Shown piece after piece: positions 7,749-16,287 of a stretch of DNA of 64,000 bases. Under the pieces are notes generated by a model that saw only the letters and a list, made by a program, of their open reading frames with translations, was not told the DNA's origin and did not search any database. A program made the position numbers and the translations under genes. The stretch lies in the NCBI RefSeq assembly GCF_006546775.1, contig NZ_VICE01000084.1:27419-91418 (forward strand). Direction: 5' to 3'. This stretch comes from Marilutibacter aestuarii (lineage in GTDB: Bacteria; Pseudomonadota; Gammaproteobacteria; Xanthomonadales; Xanthomonadaceae). Position 1 is the first letter of the stretch, and every line of letters begins with the position of its first letter.

Positions 7749-8665
7749 CAGTCGCCCGCCTTCGCGGCACGCTGCTCGGCGATCCGCTGGTCCAGTGCGC
7801 GTTCGGCGGCGTCGGCGTAGTCGCGGCAGCCCGTCGGCGTCGGCAGGCGATTGCCGGCGTCAGCGGGCGTCCAGCCGCTGGCATCGGGATGCGGGGTCAC
7901 GAGCAGGTCGCAGGGCAGCGCGCGGATGGCCTGGAAGCCGCGGCGGTAGTCATCGACGATGCGCGGGTAGCGCGGATTGTCCAGCAGGCGGTAGCCGGGG
8001 GCACTGATGCTGTCGACGTAGGCGATCGCGGTGTCGCGCCCATCGCGGCGGTCGGACCAGGTCCAGCTCATCGAACCCGGCGTGTGCGCAGGGGTGGAAT
8101 GCACGGTGAAGCGCATTCCGCCGAGCTCGATCGATTCGCCATCCATGACCAGGCGATCGGCGTGCGCGGGCGGGAAGACGATGGCGTCGCCGAAGTGGAT
8201 GTCGTCGCTGCCGCCCCGCGCGAGCAGCACCGCCGACTCCGCGTTGCTGACCAGCGTGGCGCCGGTGGCGCGCTGGATCGCGGCGATCGGGCCGGCATGG
8301 TCGCCATGGGCATGGCTGTGCAGGATGTACTTCAGGTCGCCCGGCGCCACCCCCAGCGTGGCCATGTGCTCGAGCAGCATGTCCGCGGCCTGCGGCATGC
8401 CGCCGTCGATCAGGACGGCGCCGGCATCGGTCTTGACCAGGAGCGCGCTCAGGCCCTGCGTGCCGATGTACCAGGTGTGCTCGGCGATCCGGAACGGCTC
8501 GATCGGCTGGCGCCAGGCCTCGCGCACCTCGTAGGCCTGCAGCTGCGGCAAGGGCGCCTCGGCGGCGAGCGTGGGCCACGCGGTAAGGGCCAGCAGGGCG
8601 GCCAGCACGGTGCGGCCACGGGAAAGGGCAGGGCCGGCGGAACGGGTCGAAGGCATGCAGGGCAT
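7748..8665 (-). CDS. Subclass B3-like metallo-beta-lactamase, exported
   Basis: 305-residue protein with a signal peptide (GRTVLAALLALTAWPTLAAE) and a metallo-beta-lactamase fold. Zinc ligands: HAHGDH in ILHSHAHGDHAG, the later His in STPAHTPGSMSW and the C-terminal His in LLVTPHPDASG. The order, ligand set and the phrases WYIGTQGLSALLVKTDAG and DLKYILHSHAHGDH are those of subclass B3 enzymes such as L1 and THIN-B. Such enzymes hydrolyse penicillins, cephalosporins and carbapenems in the periplasm, and are common as chromosomal genes in this family of bacteria. Two starts, 8665 and 8656, are possible and both give a full signal peptide. No LysR regulator is next to it, so induction is not evident. 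Confidence 0.87.
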   Translation of the reverse strand: MPCMPSTRSAGPALSRGRTVLAALLALTAWPTLAAEAPLPQLQAYEVREAWRQPIEPFRIAEHTWYIGTQGLSALLVKTDAGAVLIDGGMPQAADMLLEHMATLGVAPGDLKYILHSHAHGDHAGPIAAIQRATGATLVSNAESAVLLARGGSDDIHFGDAIVFPPAHADRLVMDGESIELGGMRFTVHSTPAHTPGSMSWTWSDRRDGRDTAIAYVDSISAPGYRLLDNPRYPRIVDDYRRGFQAIRALPCDLLVTPHPDASGWTPADAGNRLPTPTGCRDYADAAERALDQRIAEQRAAKAGD

Positions 8666-8799
8666 CGCGGGGCATCGTCTTCCGGAGGGGCGCCCAGTGT
8701 CGGCGATTCGTGGCGACGCGGCCAGCGCGGCGCCGTCCATACGCCGGGTGCACGCGCGCGCCGGCATACTCGGCGTTCGATCCCAAGGGGAACACGCCG

Positions 8800-9390
8800 A
8801 TGCCCGACACACCGCCCCGACTGCTCGCCTTCGCGGGCAGCCTGCGCGAGGCTTCCTTCAACCGTCGCCTCATCCCCGTGCTCGCAGAAGGCGCCGAAGC
8901 GGCCGGCGCGACGGTGACCCTGGTCGAGTTGCGTGATTTTCCCTTGCCGGTCTACGACGGCGACATCGAGGCCGCCGGCATGCCCGGCAACGTGCGGCGC
9001 CTGCAGGCGCTGCTCGGCGAGCACGACGGGCTGCTCGTGAGCACGCCCGAGTACAACGGGTCCATGCCGGCTCTGGTCAAGAACACGCTCGACTGGATCT
9101 CGCGCCCGTTGGAGGACGGTCGATCGGGGACCACGCTGTTCGCCGGCAAGGTCGCCGGCATCGTCTCGGCCTCGCCCGGACCGCTCGGCGGCCTGCGGTC
9201 GCTGCTGGTCCTGCGCGACGCCCTGGCCAAGCTCGGCCTGCTCGTGGTGCCGCAGCAGGTCGCGGTGGGCCTGGCCGCCGACCGCCTGCCGGCGCGCGGC
9301 GTGCTCGAAGACGCGCGCATGCGCGAATCGGTGCATGCGGTCGGCGCGGCGGTGGCGGCCTGGGCGCGCGGCGTGGGGAGGGCGGCATGA
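8800..9390 (+). CDS. NAD(P)H-dependent FMN reductase
   Basis: 196-residue flavodoxin-fold reductase. Signatures: AFAGSLREASFNRRL (phosphate-binding loop for FMN), DFPLPVYDGDIEA and TPEYNGSMPALVKNTLDW (the PEYN-S-P-LKN-DW motif of the SsuE/ChrR/azoreductase group). It reduces FMN, quinones or other acceptors with NAD(P)H in the cytoplasm. ATG 8800 is preceded by AAGGGG 9 bases upstream. The stop overlaps the next gene as ATGA, so the reductase and the thioesterase form an operon. It is divergent from the beta-lactamase gene with a promoter region of about 130 bases between. Confidence 0.88.
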   Translation: MPDTPPRLLAFAGSLREASFNRRLIPVLAEGAEAAGATVTLVELRDFPLPVYDGDIEAAGMPGNVRRLQALLGEHDGLLVSTPEYNGSMPALVKNTLDWISRPLEDGRSGTTLFAGKVAGIVSASPGPLGGLRSLLVLRDALAKLGLLVVPQQVAVGLAADRLPARGVLEDARMRESVHAVGAAVAAWARGVGRAA

Positions 9391-9899
9391 TGGCGGGCGA
9401 ACAGCGCGAACTGACCCTGCGGTTCCTCGCCGAACCCACCGACGTGAACTACGGCGGCAAGGTGCACGGCGGCGTGGTGATGAAGTGGATCGACCAGGCC
9501 GGTTACGCCGCCGCGGTCGGCTGGAGTGGCCGCTACAGCGTCACGGTGGCGGTGGGTGGCATCCGCTTCGTATCGCCGATCCGGATCAGCGACCTGGTCA
9601 CCGTGCGCACCAAGCTCGTGCACACCGGCACGACCAGCATGCACTTCGCGGTCGACGTCATGGCGCGCGATCCCGGCGTCAACCAGGACGAGTCCGGGCG
9701 CCCGCGCCTGTGCACGCACTGCGTGATCGTCTTCGTGGCCCTGGACGGGGTCGAGGGGCAGCCCACCCCGGTGCCCTCCTGGGTGCCGGCCAGCGACGAC
9801 GACAAGCGGCTCGCCGAATACGCCCTGAAAGTGATGGAACTGAGCAAGGGCATCGAGCAGACCGTCGAGCGCTACCGCGGCGCCGCGCACGAGGATTGA
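9387..9899 (+). CDS. Acyl-CoA thioesterase, YciA-like hotdog protein
   Basis: 170-residue single hotdog-domain protein. The family pattern DVNYGGKVHGGVVMKWIDQA, with the catalytic Asp in the long central helix, and VGGIRFVSPIRISDLVTVRTKL fit YciA/BACH-like acyl-CoA thioesterases, which release fatty acid from acyl-CoA. The enzyme is cytosolic and likely hexameric in the family. It overlaps the upstream FMN reductase stop by four bases and is followed by a GC hairpin. Why it is paired with a flavin reductase is not clear. Confidence 0.88.
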   Translation: MMAGEQRELTLRFLAEPTDVNYGGKVHGGVVMKWIDQAGYAAAVGWSGRYSVTVAVGGIRFVSPIRISDLVTVRTKLVHTGTTSMHFAVDVMARDPGVNQDESGRPRLCTHCVIVFVALDGVEGQPTPVPSWVPASDDDKRLAEYALKVMELSKGIEQTVERYRGAAHED

Positions 9900-10016
9900 T
9901 GTCGCCACGTGGGGGCGAGGGCTCCGCTGGCTTGCGCGACGCAGGTGCGCGCGCCGGCGCCATGGACGAAGCCGGCAACGCGCCTTGCACCCACCCGGGC
10001 AATACACCGCAAACAG

Positions 10017-10040
10017 GAAGGCCGCCCTGGGGCGGCCTTC
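10017..10040. terminator. GC hairpin between convergent genes
   Basis: Perfect 10 bp stem GAAGGCCGCC / GGCGGCCTTC with loop CTGG. It has no T run on either side, so it is a weak or bidirectional terminator for the thioesterase and the convergent NlpC gene. Confidence 0.55.
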
Positions 10041-10064
10041 GTCCGGATGCGGCGACGGTGGGGC

Positions 10065-10781
10065 TCAGATGCCCTCGACCCGGCGCGCCTCCATGAACTT
10101 GTTGGCCCAGTAGCCGCTGTCCATGCGCGACACGCTGACCGTGCGTCCGGTGCGCGGGGCATGCACGAAACGGCCTTCGCCCAGGTAGATGCCGACATGG
10201 TCGACGCGGCCGCGACGGCCGAAGAAGACCAGGTCGCCGGCGCTCATCGAAGCGCGATCCTTCACCGCCTCGCCATTGCGGGCCATTTCGCGCGAGATGC
10301 GCGGCAGTTCGATGCCCAGCGCATTGTGGAAGACGTAGCCGACCAGGCCGCTGCAATCGAAGCCCTTTTCGGGGCTGGTGCCGCCCCAGCGATAGGGCGT
10401 GCCGAGCAGGGCGAGGGCTTTCTGCAGGACGGCGCCGATTCGTCCGTCCTTGTCTTCCACTTCGGCATCCGCGCTGCCCTGGGCGGTGCCCTGGCCCATC
10501 AGGCGGTTCAGGTCGGTGGCCAGCAGCAGGGCGCGGTCGGACATGCCCATCGCTTCGGGCAGCATGGGACGGGTGACCGCGGAGGGCATGTCGGCCGAAT
10601 CGCCCGCCAGCGAGGGGCTGGGCAACTGCTGGGCAGTTGCGGGAACGGCGATGGCCGCGAGGGCGAGGCAAAGCAGGAGGCGATTGAACGGCCGCGTGAG
10701 GCGGTGGGCGAGGTGGCCGGCACGGCGGCCAAGTCGGATTTCGTCAGTCTTCACGCGGTTATCACAAGATTGCAGTGGCAC
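10065..10781 (-). CDS. Exported NlpC/P60 (C40) peptidase
   Basis: 238-residue cell-wall hydrolase. A signal peptide (NRLLLCLALAAIAVPATAQQ, about 33-52) is followed by a linker and an NlpC/P60 domain from about 115: LLGTPYRWGGTSPEKGFDCS with catalytic Cys143, DLVFFGRRGRVDHVGIYLGE with His195, and GRFVHAP with His207. These enzymes cut the gamma-D-Glu-diaminopimelate bond or related peptides of peptidoglycan. The start is uncertain: GTG 10781 and GTG 10754 both keep the signal peptide and neither has a good ribosome site. A second NlpC gene lies directly upstream on the same strand; a CRP-like site sits in the AT-rich gap between them. Confidence 0.88.
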   Translation of the reverse strand: MPLQSCDNRVKTDEIRLGRRAGHLAHRLTRPFNRLLLCLALAAIAVPATAQQLPSPSLAGDSADMPSAVTRPMLPEAMGMSDRALLLATDLNRLMGQGTAQGSADAEVEDKDGRIGAVLQKALALLGTPYRWGGTSPEKGFDCSGLVGYVFHNALGIELPRISREMARNGEAVKDRASMSAGDLVFFGRRGRVDHVGIYLGEGRFVHAPRTGRTVSVSRMDSGYWANKFMEARRVEGI

Positions 10782-10840
10782 GATGATGCCTGCACACCGC
10801 CTTCATGAAGTTAAAAAAGACGTAACAAAAGCGCGAAATT

Positions 10841-10856
10841 TGTGAATCACATCACT
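10841..10856 (-). promoter_or_regulatory. CRP/Clp-like operator candidate upstream of NlpC gene
   Basis: TGTGA-ATCACA-TCACT matches the CRP consensus TGTGA-N6-TCACA with one mismatch. It lies about 60-75 bases before the start of the 10065-10781 gene in an unusually AT-rich spacer. A TTTAAC hexamer near 10813-10818 on the minus strand would place this site around -41, a class II activator position. In Xanthomonads the CRP homologue Clp binds such sites. Inference from one match only. Confidence 0.4.
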
Positions 10857-10881
10857 TTTTCAGCGCCTCGACCCCTGTGAG

Positions 10882-11442
10882 TTATTTCAGGACGCGCTTG
10901 GCCCCGGTGTAGTGGTCGCGCCAGTAGGGACCGTCGAGGTGGTCCAGACGCACCGTGCCGCCCGTGCTGGGCGCGTGGACGAAGCGGCCTTCGCCGACAT
11001 AGATGCCCACGTGGCTGACGCGACCCCGGCTGCCGAAGAACACCAGGTCGGCGGTGGCGAGCTGGCGGGGGCTGATCTTCGGGCCCTGGTACGCAGCGAG
11101 CTGGCTGGACGTGCGCGGGAGCTTCAGTGCCAGCATGTCGTCGTAGACGTAGTTGACCAGGCCACTGCAGTCGAAGCCGCCTTCAGGGGTGCTGCCGCCA
11201 TAGCGATACGGCGTGCCGACCAGGCTGAGCGCCCGCATCAGCACGGCATTGGCGGCCGCCGGGTCTTCCGGGGCCACCACCGGCCAGGCGTCGCCGCCGG
11301 GTGCCGCCGGGCGCACCGTGTCGCCACCGCCGCAGCCGGCAAGCAGCAAAAGCACCACGACAGTCGCCGCCATGATCGCGGGGGGCCGCCGTCCGGCTGG
11401 CGCGAACCCGGGCTTGCCGGGATAATGCACGGTCTTGTTCAC
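10882..11442 (-). CDS. NlpC/P60 (C40) peptidase lipoprotein
   Basis: 186 residues from GTG 11442. Residues 24-37 form a hydrophobic stretch ending in the lipobox LLLLAGC (Cys37), so it is a lipoprotein. The NlpC/P60 domain has LVGTPYRYGGSTPEGGFDCS with catalytic Cys92, DLVFFGSRGRVSHVGIYVGE with His144, and FVHAPSTGG with His156. It is closely similar over the domain to the downstream 10065-10781 protein, so the two look like an old tandem duplication with different anchoring (lipid versus soluble). Longer frames reach 11583 but overlap the region upstream of slyD and lack a signal. It is divergent from slyD. Confidence 0.87.
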   Translation of the reverse strand: MNKTVHYPGKPGFAPAGRRPPAIMAATVVVLLLLAGCGGGDTVRPAAPGGDAWPVVAPEDPAAANAVLMRALSLVGTPYRYGGSTPEGGFDCSGLVNYVYDDMLALKLPRTSSQLAAYQGPKISPRQLATADLVFFGSRGRVSHVGIYVGEGRFVHAPSTGGTVRLDHLDGPYWRDHYTGAKRVLK

Positions 11443-11581
11443 GGCTCTAGCTTGGCGGGTACGCGCCGTCGCGACAAGTTCCACCTTCCTTGGCCAGCCG
11501 GTGCCCCGCTTCCGGCCGGCCAGGTCCGTCCAAGCGCCGTCCGCGCGTCCTGCCCGCGGAGCGCCCCTGCCGAGTCCACCC

Positions 11582-12061
11582 ATGAAGATCGAGAAAGACC
11601 GCGTCGTCCGTTTCCACTACACCGTATCCGAGCAGGGCCAGGATGCCCTGGAAAGCTCCGAGGGCCGCGAGCCGCTCGCGATCCTGTTCGGCCACAACAA
11701 CGTCATCCCGGGTCTCGAGAAGGCGATGGAAGGCCATGAGGCCGGCGACAAGTTCGAGGTCGACGTGGCGTCGGCCGACGCCTACGGCGAAGTCCGCGAG
11801 GGCCTGACCCAGCGCGTCCCGAAGAAGTACTTCAAGGGCCAGAAGATCGCCGTCGGCGACCAGACCGTGCTGCAGACCAACTTCGGCCCGCGTGCGGTGA
11901 GCATCGTCAAGATCGGCATGAGCGTGGTCGACGTCGACCTCAACCACCCGATGGCCGGCAAGGACCTGCATTTCGCGATCGAGATCATCGACGTGCGCGA
12001 AGCCAAGCCCGAAGAGATCGAGCATGGTCACGTGCACGGCGAGGGCGGCGTCGAGCACTGA
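11582..12061 (+). CDS. slyD: FKBP-type peptidyl-prolyl isomerase, SlyD type
   Basis: 159-residue FKBP with the insert-in-flap domain of SlyD. Start MKIEKDRVVRFHYTVSEQGQ, then EPLAILFGHNNVIPGLEKAM, EAGDKFEVDVASADAYGE and the IF domain with QKIAVGDQTVLQTNF. It is a cytoplasmic folding helper and isomerase; in E. coli it also delivers nickel. The C-terminal tail here is short (EIEHGHVHGEGGVEH) with a few histidines instead of the long Cys/His-rich tail of E. coli, so strong nickel binding is less likely. A terminator follows within 25 bases. The upstream bases show no strong ribosome site. Confidence 0.92.
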   Translation: MKIEKDRVVRFHYTVSEQGQDALESSEGREPLAILFGHNNVIPGLEKAMEGHEAGDKFEVDVASADAYGEVREGLTQRVPKKYFKGQKIAVGDQTVLQTNFGPRAVSIVKIGMSVVDVDLNHPMAGKDLHFAIEIIDVREAKPEEIEHGHVHGEGGVEH

Positions 12062-12083
12062 GCCTCGCGCGTCCCACCGGAAC

Positions 12084-12111
12084 GACGGCCCGCCCCGAGC
12101 GGGCCGTTTTC
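12084..12111 (+). terminator. Rho-independent terminator after slyD
   Basis: ACGGCCCGC with loop CCCGA and GCGGGCCGT followed by TTTTC. Good stem and a short T run just behind the slyD stop. Confidence 0.8.
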
Positions 12112-12159
12112 GTTCGCGGCCCCGTACACTGCGCATCGACACGGGCAGGCGGGGCAGGC

Positions 12160-13422
12160 ATGCAACAGGCAAGGATGGCGCCGATCGGCGCCGCGGCGAG
12201 GATCGCCTCGATGGACGTCCTCCGGGGGCTGGCCCTGCTGGGCATCTTCCTGGTGAACGTGGCCTGGTTCACGGCGCCGCTGGTCGGCCACGCCGAGGGC
12301 ATCGACCTCGAACTCCAGGGGCCGGCGCTGTGGCTGGACGTGGCGATATACGTGTTCGCCAGCAGCAAGTTCTGGACCCTGTTCTCACTGCTGTTCGGCA
12401 TGGGCTTCGCGGTCATGCAGGCCCGCGCCGAGGCCTCTGGCCTGCCCTTCACCGGGCTCTACCTACGCCGGACCTCGGGGCTGCTGCTGATCGGGGGGCT
12501 GCATGCCTGCCTGGTCTGGTCGGGCGACATCCTGGTCGCCTATGCGCTCACCGCGTTCGCGCTGTTGCTCCTGTTCCGCCGCGCGCCCACCACCGGGCTG
12601 TGGGCGTGGGGCATCGCCCTGTACATGTCGATCGTCGTCCTCCTGATGCTGGTCGCGCTGCTGCTGGGCCTGCTCGGGGATGCGGCGGCGCCCGACGACG
12701 CGGCCCGGCGCGCCGCCGAAACACTGGCCCTGCGGCAACAGGAGGTGGCGGCCTACTCACGGGGCAGTTACCTGGACGCCACGCACATGCGCCTGCGCTT
12801 CCAGCAGGCCTACTTCTTCAACAGCCTCTTCCTGTTGCCGATGACCCTCGGGCTGTTCGTGTTCGGTACCTGGCTGGTCCGACGGGGCGTGCTGGCCCGG
12901 CCGGCCGAACATCGGCGGCTGCTGCACGCGATGGCCTGGGCGATCGGCCCGCTGGGCCTGGCGGTGACCCTGCTGGGGATCGCGATCGACCCGCGCCCCG
13001 ACCTCGAAGGTCCCGGCAGCGTCGGTGCCCTGTGGGCGAGCAGCCTGCACATGGCCGGCGGCGCGATGATGACCCTGGGCTACCTGGGGATCGTGGTGCT
13101 CGTGCTCGAGCGGGGCCCGGGTGGCCTGCGCGTGCTGGCCCCTGCGGGGCGCATGGCGCTGACCCTGTACCTGATGCAGTCGCTGGTCGGCACCTGGGTC
13201 TTCTATGGTCATGGCCTTGGCTTGTGGGGGCAGGTCGGGCGGGTGGGGCAGGTCGTGCTGGTCCTGTCCGTGTTCGCTGCACAGCTGGCATTCGCCCACC
13301 TGTGGATGGCACGCTTCCGCCACGGCCCGGTCGAGTGGCTGTGGCGGGCGTTCACCTACCTCGAGTGGCCGCCGCTGCGCCGAAGTCCGCCCACGCCGCC
13401 GCCGTTGCCGCCAAACCCCTGA
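12160..13422 (+). CDS. DUF418 (YeiB-like) multi-pass membrane protein
   Basis: 420-residue membrane protein. The N-terminal ARIASMDVLRGLALLGIFLV is the typical opening of the DUF418/YeiB family, related to heparan-alpha-glucosaminide acetyltransferase-like membrane proteins. About 9-10 hydrophobic segments follow, with the conserved KFWTLFSLLFGMGFAV, GLHACLVWSGDIL and a C-terminal DUF418 core (MALTLYLMQSLVGTWVFYG). Biochemical function is not established; a transport or acyltransfer role has been proposed for the family. The C-terminus ends in a proline-rich tail (RRSPPTPPPLPPNP). The next gene starts 18 bases later, so they may be co-transcribed. Confidence 0.87.
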   Translation: MQQARMAPIGAAARIASMDVLRGLALLGIFLVNVAWFTAPLVGHAEGIDLELQGPALWLDVAIYVFASSKFWTLFSLLFGMGFAVMQARAEASGLPFTGLYLRRTSGLLLIGGLHACLVWSGDILVAYALTAFALLLLFRRAPTTGLWAWGIALYMSIVVLLMLVALLLGLLGDAAAPDDAARRAAETLALRQQEVAAYSRGSYLDATHMRLRFQQAYFFNSLFLLPMTLGLFVFGTWLVRRGVLARPAEHRRLLHAMAWAIGPLGLAVTLLGIAIDPRPDLEGPGSVGALWASSLHMAGGAMMTLGYLGIVVLVLERGPGGLRVLAPAGRMALTLYLMQSLVGTWVFYGHGLGLWGQVGRVGQVVLVLSVFAAQLAFAHLWMARFRHGPVEWLWRAFTYLEWPPLRRSPPTPPPLPPNP

Positions 13423-13439
13423 CCCCGACGCCTTCGCCC

Positions 13440-14738
13440 ATGCACGACATCCCGGACGCGGACTTTCCCGCCGAGACTTCCTTCGACGCTCTCATCGTGG
13501 GCGGTGGGGTGATAGGCCTCGCCTGCGCGTTGAGCCTGATCGACGCCGGCCGCAGCGTCTGCGTGGTCGATGCGGGCCGCATCGGCGGCGGCAGCTCGCA
13601 TGGCAACTGCGGCACGATCACGCCCAGCCACGCACCGCCGCTGGCCGCCCCGGGGATGGTCGCCACCGCCTTGCGCTGGATGTTCACGCCCGACGCGCCG
13701 CTCTACATCAAGCCCAGGATCGACCCGGCCCTGTGGCGCTGGTTGCTTGCCTTCGCCCTGCGCTGCAACGAACGCGACTGGCGCGCCAGCAGCATGGCCA
13801 AGGCGCGACTGCTGAACGATTCACGCGCGCGGCTCGAGGACTGGATGACGCGCCATGGCCTGGATTGCGAATTCCGCGCCTCGGGCGAGGACTACGTGTT
13901 CCGCGATCCGCGCGAATTCGAGCACGGCCAGAAAGAACTGGTGCTGCTGCAGGAGGCGGGCATCCCGTACCGCCTGGTCGACGGTCCCGCCTACGAGGCC
14001 GCCGAGCCCGCCCTCAAGCCTGGCGTGGCCGGCGCGATCTGCTTCGACGGCGATGCCGCGCTGCGCCCCGATCGCTATGTCGCCGAACTGGCGCGCGTGG
14101 TCCGCGAACGCGGCGGCACGATCATCGAGCATTGCGCGGTGACGTCGGTCGAGTCAGGCAAGCCCGCGCGGGTGCGCACCGCGCGTGGCGACCTGGCGGC
14201 TCGCGACGTGGTCTTCGCGGTCGGTGCCTGGTCGCCGCGAATGGCCGACGCGTTCGGCGTGCCCGCGCTGCGCGCGCTGCTGCAGCCGGGCAAGGGCTAC
14301 TCGATCACCTATTCGCGACCGTCGCGGGTACCGCGGCGTCCGCTGGTCCTGCACGAGCGCTCGGTCTGCGTCACGGTCTGGGAGGCGGGCTTCCGGCTCG
14401 GCAGCACCATGGAGTTCTCCGGCTACGACACCGAGCTCAATCCGCGACGGCTCGCCGCACTCGAGCGCGGTGCGGCCGAGTACCTGCACGAGCCGGTCGG
14501 CCCGGTCGTGCAGGAGCGCTGGTATGGCTGGCGGCCGATGAGCCGCGACGACGTCCCGCTGATCGGCGCGGTGCCCGGCCGCGATGGCCTGTGGCTGGCG
14601 ACCGGGCACGGCATGATGGGCGTGAGCATGAGCGCCGGCACCGGGCAGCTGCTCGCCGACGTCATCTGCGGGCGTACGCCCGAGATCGACCCGACACCGT
14701 ACGGGATGCAGCGTTTCATCCGCGGCGGGTCGGGGTAA
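13440..14738 (+). CDS. FAD-dependent D-amino-acid dehydrogenase type oxidoreductase
   Basis: 432-residue DAO-family flavoprotein. The dinucleotide-binding motif is DALIVGGGVIGLACALSLID near residue 15, followed by GRIGGGSSHGNCGTITPSH, and the C-terminal FAD signature GLWLATGHGMMGVSMSAGTG. It resembles DadA-like dehydrogenases that oxidise D-amino acids (or related amines such as hydroxyproline) and pass electrons to the respiratory chain. Substrate is not determined by sequence alone; no dadX racemase is adjacent. The start chosen is ATG 13440; the frame is open further upstream but overlaps the DUF418 gene. Followed 60 bases later by glutathione reductase. Confidence 0.85.
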   Translation: MHDIPDADFPAETSFDALIVGGGVIGLACALSLIDAGRSVCVVDAGRIGGGSSHGNCGTITPSHAPPLAAPGMVATALRWMFTPDAPLYIKPRIDPALWRWLLAFALRCNERDWRASSMAKARLLNDSRARLEDWMTRHGLDCEFRASGEDYVFRDPREFEHGQKELVLLQEAGIPYRLVDGPAYEAAEPALKPGVAGAICFDGDAALRPDRYVAELARVVRERGGTIIEHCAVTSVESGKPARVRTARGDLAARDVVFAVGAWSPRMADAFGVPALRALLQPGKGYSITYSRPSRVPRRPLVLHERSVCVTVWEAGFRLGSTMEFSGYDTELNPRRLAALERGAAEYLHEPVGPVVQERWYGWRPMSRDDVPLIGAVPGRDGLWLATGHGMMGVSMSAGTGQLLADVICGRTPEIDPTPYGMQRFIRGGSG

Positions 14739-14798
14739 CGCACTTTTCGCGACGCGCCTGCGACACTGCAGCGGTCTTTTCGATACCGCGGGGCATGC

Positions 14799-16148
14799 AT
14801 GCAGCAGGACTACGATCTCATCGTGATCGGCGGCGGTTCCGGCGGCCTGGCCGGGGCCTTCCGCGCCGCCGGGCATGGCGCGCGCGTCGCCCTCATGGAG
14901 CCATCGGCCCTGGGCGGCACCTGCGTCAACGTCGGCTGCGTGCCGAAGAAGGCCATGTGGCTGGCCGCCGAGGTCGGGCGCCGCATCCGCATGGGACGCG
15001 TGCTGGGCTTCGACGCCGCGTCGGGCGCGCTGGACTGGCCCACCTTCGTCACGCACCGCGAGCGCTACATCCACAACATCCACCAGAGCTACCGCCGGCG
15101 ACTGGACGACGCGTCCATCGTCCACATGCCGCGACGGGTACGCTTTGTGGACCCCCGCACGGTGGAATGCGACGACGGCATGCGGGTTTCCGCCGAGCGC
15201 ATCCTCATCGCCACCGGCGGGCACGCGCTGCGCCCCGACATCCCGGGCGCGGCGCTGGCCGACGTATCCGACGACTTCTTCAACTGGTGCGAAGCACCGG
15301 GCCGGGTAGCGGTGGTCGGCGGTGGATACATCGCCGTCGAACTGGCCGGCGTCCTGCAGTCGCTTGGCAGCCACGTGGAGCTGCAGGTGCGCGGCGATCG
15401 CCTGCTCAATGGATTCGACGCGGATGTCGTCGCGCAACTGGCGGACGACTACAGGCAGGCGGGCATCCGCCTGCACCTGGGGACCGACACCGCCGCGATC
15501 GAAGCGGACGGCGGCCAGTTCCGGCTGCGCGATGGGCAGGGCGGGTCGCATGGTCCCTTCGACAAGGTCCTGCTGGCGACGGGTCGCGGGCCCAACACGC
15601 GCGATCTCGGGCTGGAGGCGGCGGGTGTCGACACCGATGCGAAGGGACACATCCGCGTCGACGCAGGCCACGCGACGTCGCGGGAGGGCATCTACGCGGT
15701 CGGCGACGTCACCGCGGACATCGCGCTGACGCCGGTGGCCATCGCCGCGGCCCGACGCCTGATGGACCACCTCTTCGGCGGCCGGGAGGACGCCTCGCTC
15801 GACCTGGCGCAGGTCGCCACCGTGGTGTTCTCGCATCCGCCGCTGGGCACCATCGGCCTGAGCGAAACGGACGCGCGCGAGCGTCATGGCGACCAGGTGC
15901 ACGTCTACACCAGCGGCTTCCGGCCCATGCTGGAGGCGCTGACCGACACACCGCAGCGCAGCCTCTTCAAGCTCGTCTGCGTCGGTGAGGACCGCCGCGT
16001 CGTCGGCCTGCACCTGCTCGGCGAATCCGCCGATGAGATCCTCCAGGGCTTCGCCGTCGCCATCCGCAAGGGCATCACCCTGCAGGACCTCAACGACACC
16101 ATCGCCATCCATCCGACCAGCGCCGAGGAAGTGGTGTTGATGAGGTGA
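14799..16148 (+). CDS. gor: Glutathione-disulfide reductase
   Basis: 449-residue pyridine nucleotide-disulfide oxidoreductase. FAD-binding DLIVIGGGSGGLAGAFRAA, redox-active site GGTCVNVGCVPKK with Cys42 and Cys47, NAD(P)H-binding VAVVGGGYIAVELAGVLQ and a C-terminal interface HPTSAEEVV with the catalytic His-Glu. The GSGGL and the VNVGCVPKK forms favour glutathione reductase over lipoamide dehydrogenase. It keeps cytosolic glutathione reduced at the expense of NADPH. In the NADPH motif the usual Arg pair of E. coli is less obvious (ELQVRGDRLLNGFD contains R-G-D-R), which still fits NADPH. Full length for the family. Confidence 0.9.
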   Translation: MQQDYDLIVIGGGSGGLAGAFRAAGHGARVALMEPSALGGTCVNVGCVPKKAMWLAAEVGRRIRMGRVLGFDAASGALDWPTFVTHRERYIHNIHQSYRRRLDDASIVHMPRRVRFVDPRTVECDDGMRVSAERILIATGGHALRPDIPGAALADVSDDFFNWCEAPGRVAVVGGGYIAVELAGVLQSLGSHVELQVRGDRLLNGFDADVVAQLADDYRQAGIRLHLGTDTAAIEADGGQFRLRDGQGGSHGPFDKVLLATGRGPNTRDLGLEAAGVDTDAKGHIRVDAGHATSREGIYAVGDVTADIALTPVAIAAARRLMDHLFGGREDASLDLAQVATVVFSHPPLGTIGLSETDARERHGDQVHVYTSGFRPMLEALTDTPQRSLFKLVCVGEDRRVVGLHLLGESADEILQGFAVAIRKGITLQDLNDTIAIHPTSAEEVVLMR

Positions 16149-16200
16149 ATGGGGGTAGTCGGTGGTTGGTGGTCAAGGACTCACGCGGCCGGCGTTTGAT

Positions 16201-16228
16201 CGTCATCCCAGCGAACGCTGGGATCCAG
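16201..16228. repeat. REP-like palindrome, copy 1
   Basis: ATCCCAGCG-AA-CGCTGGGAT with flanks CGTC and CCAG. An exact copy in the opposite orientation lies at 31366-31393. Placed between gor and the amidohydrolase gene, next to a degenerate CCAATC repeat at 16257-16278. Confidence 0.8.
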
Positions 16229-16287
16229 CTCTTGCTTCTTGGCCCGGACGACCCGTCACCAATCCCCAATCACCGCCCAAAGCTACA

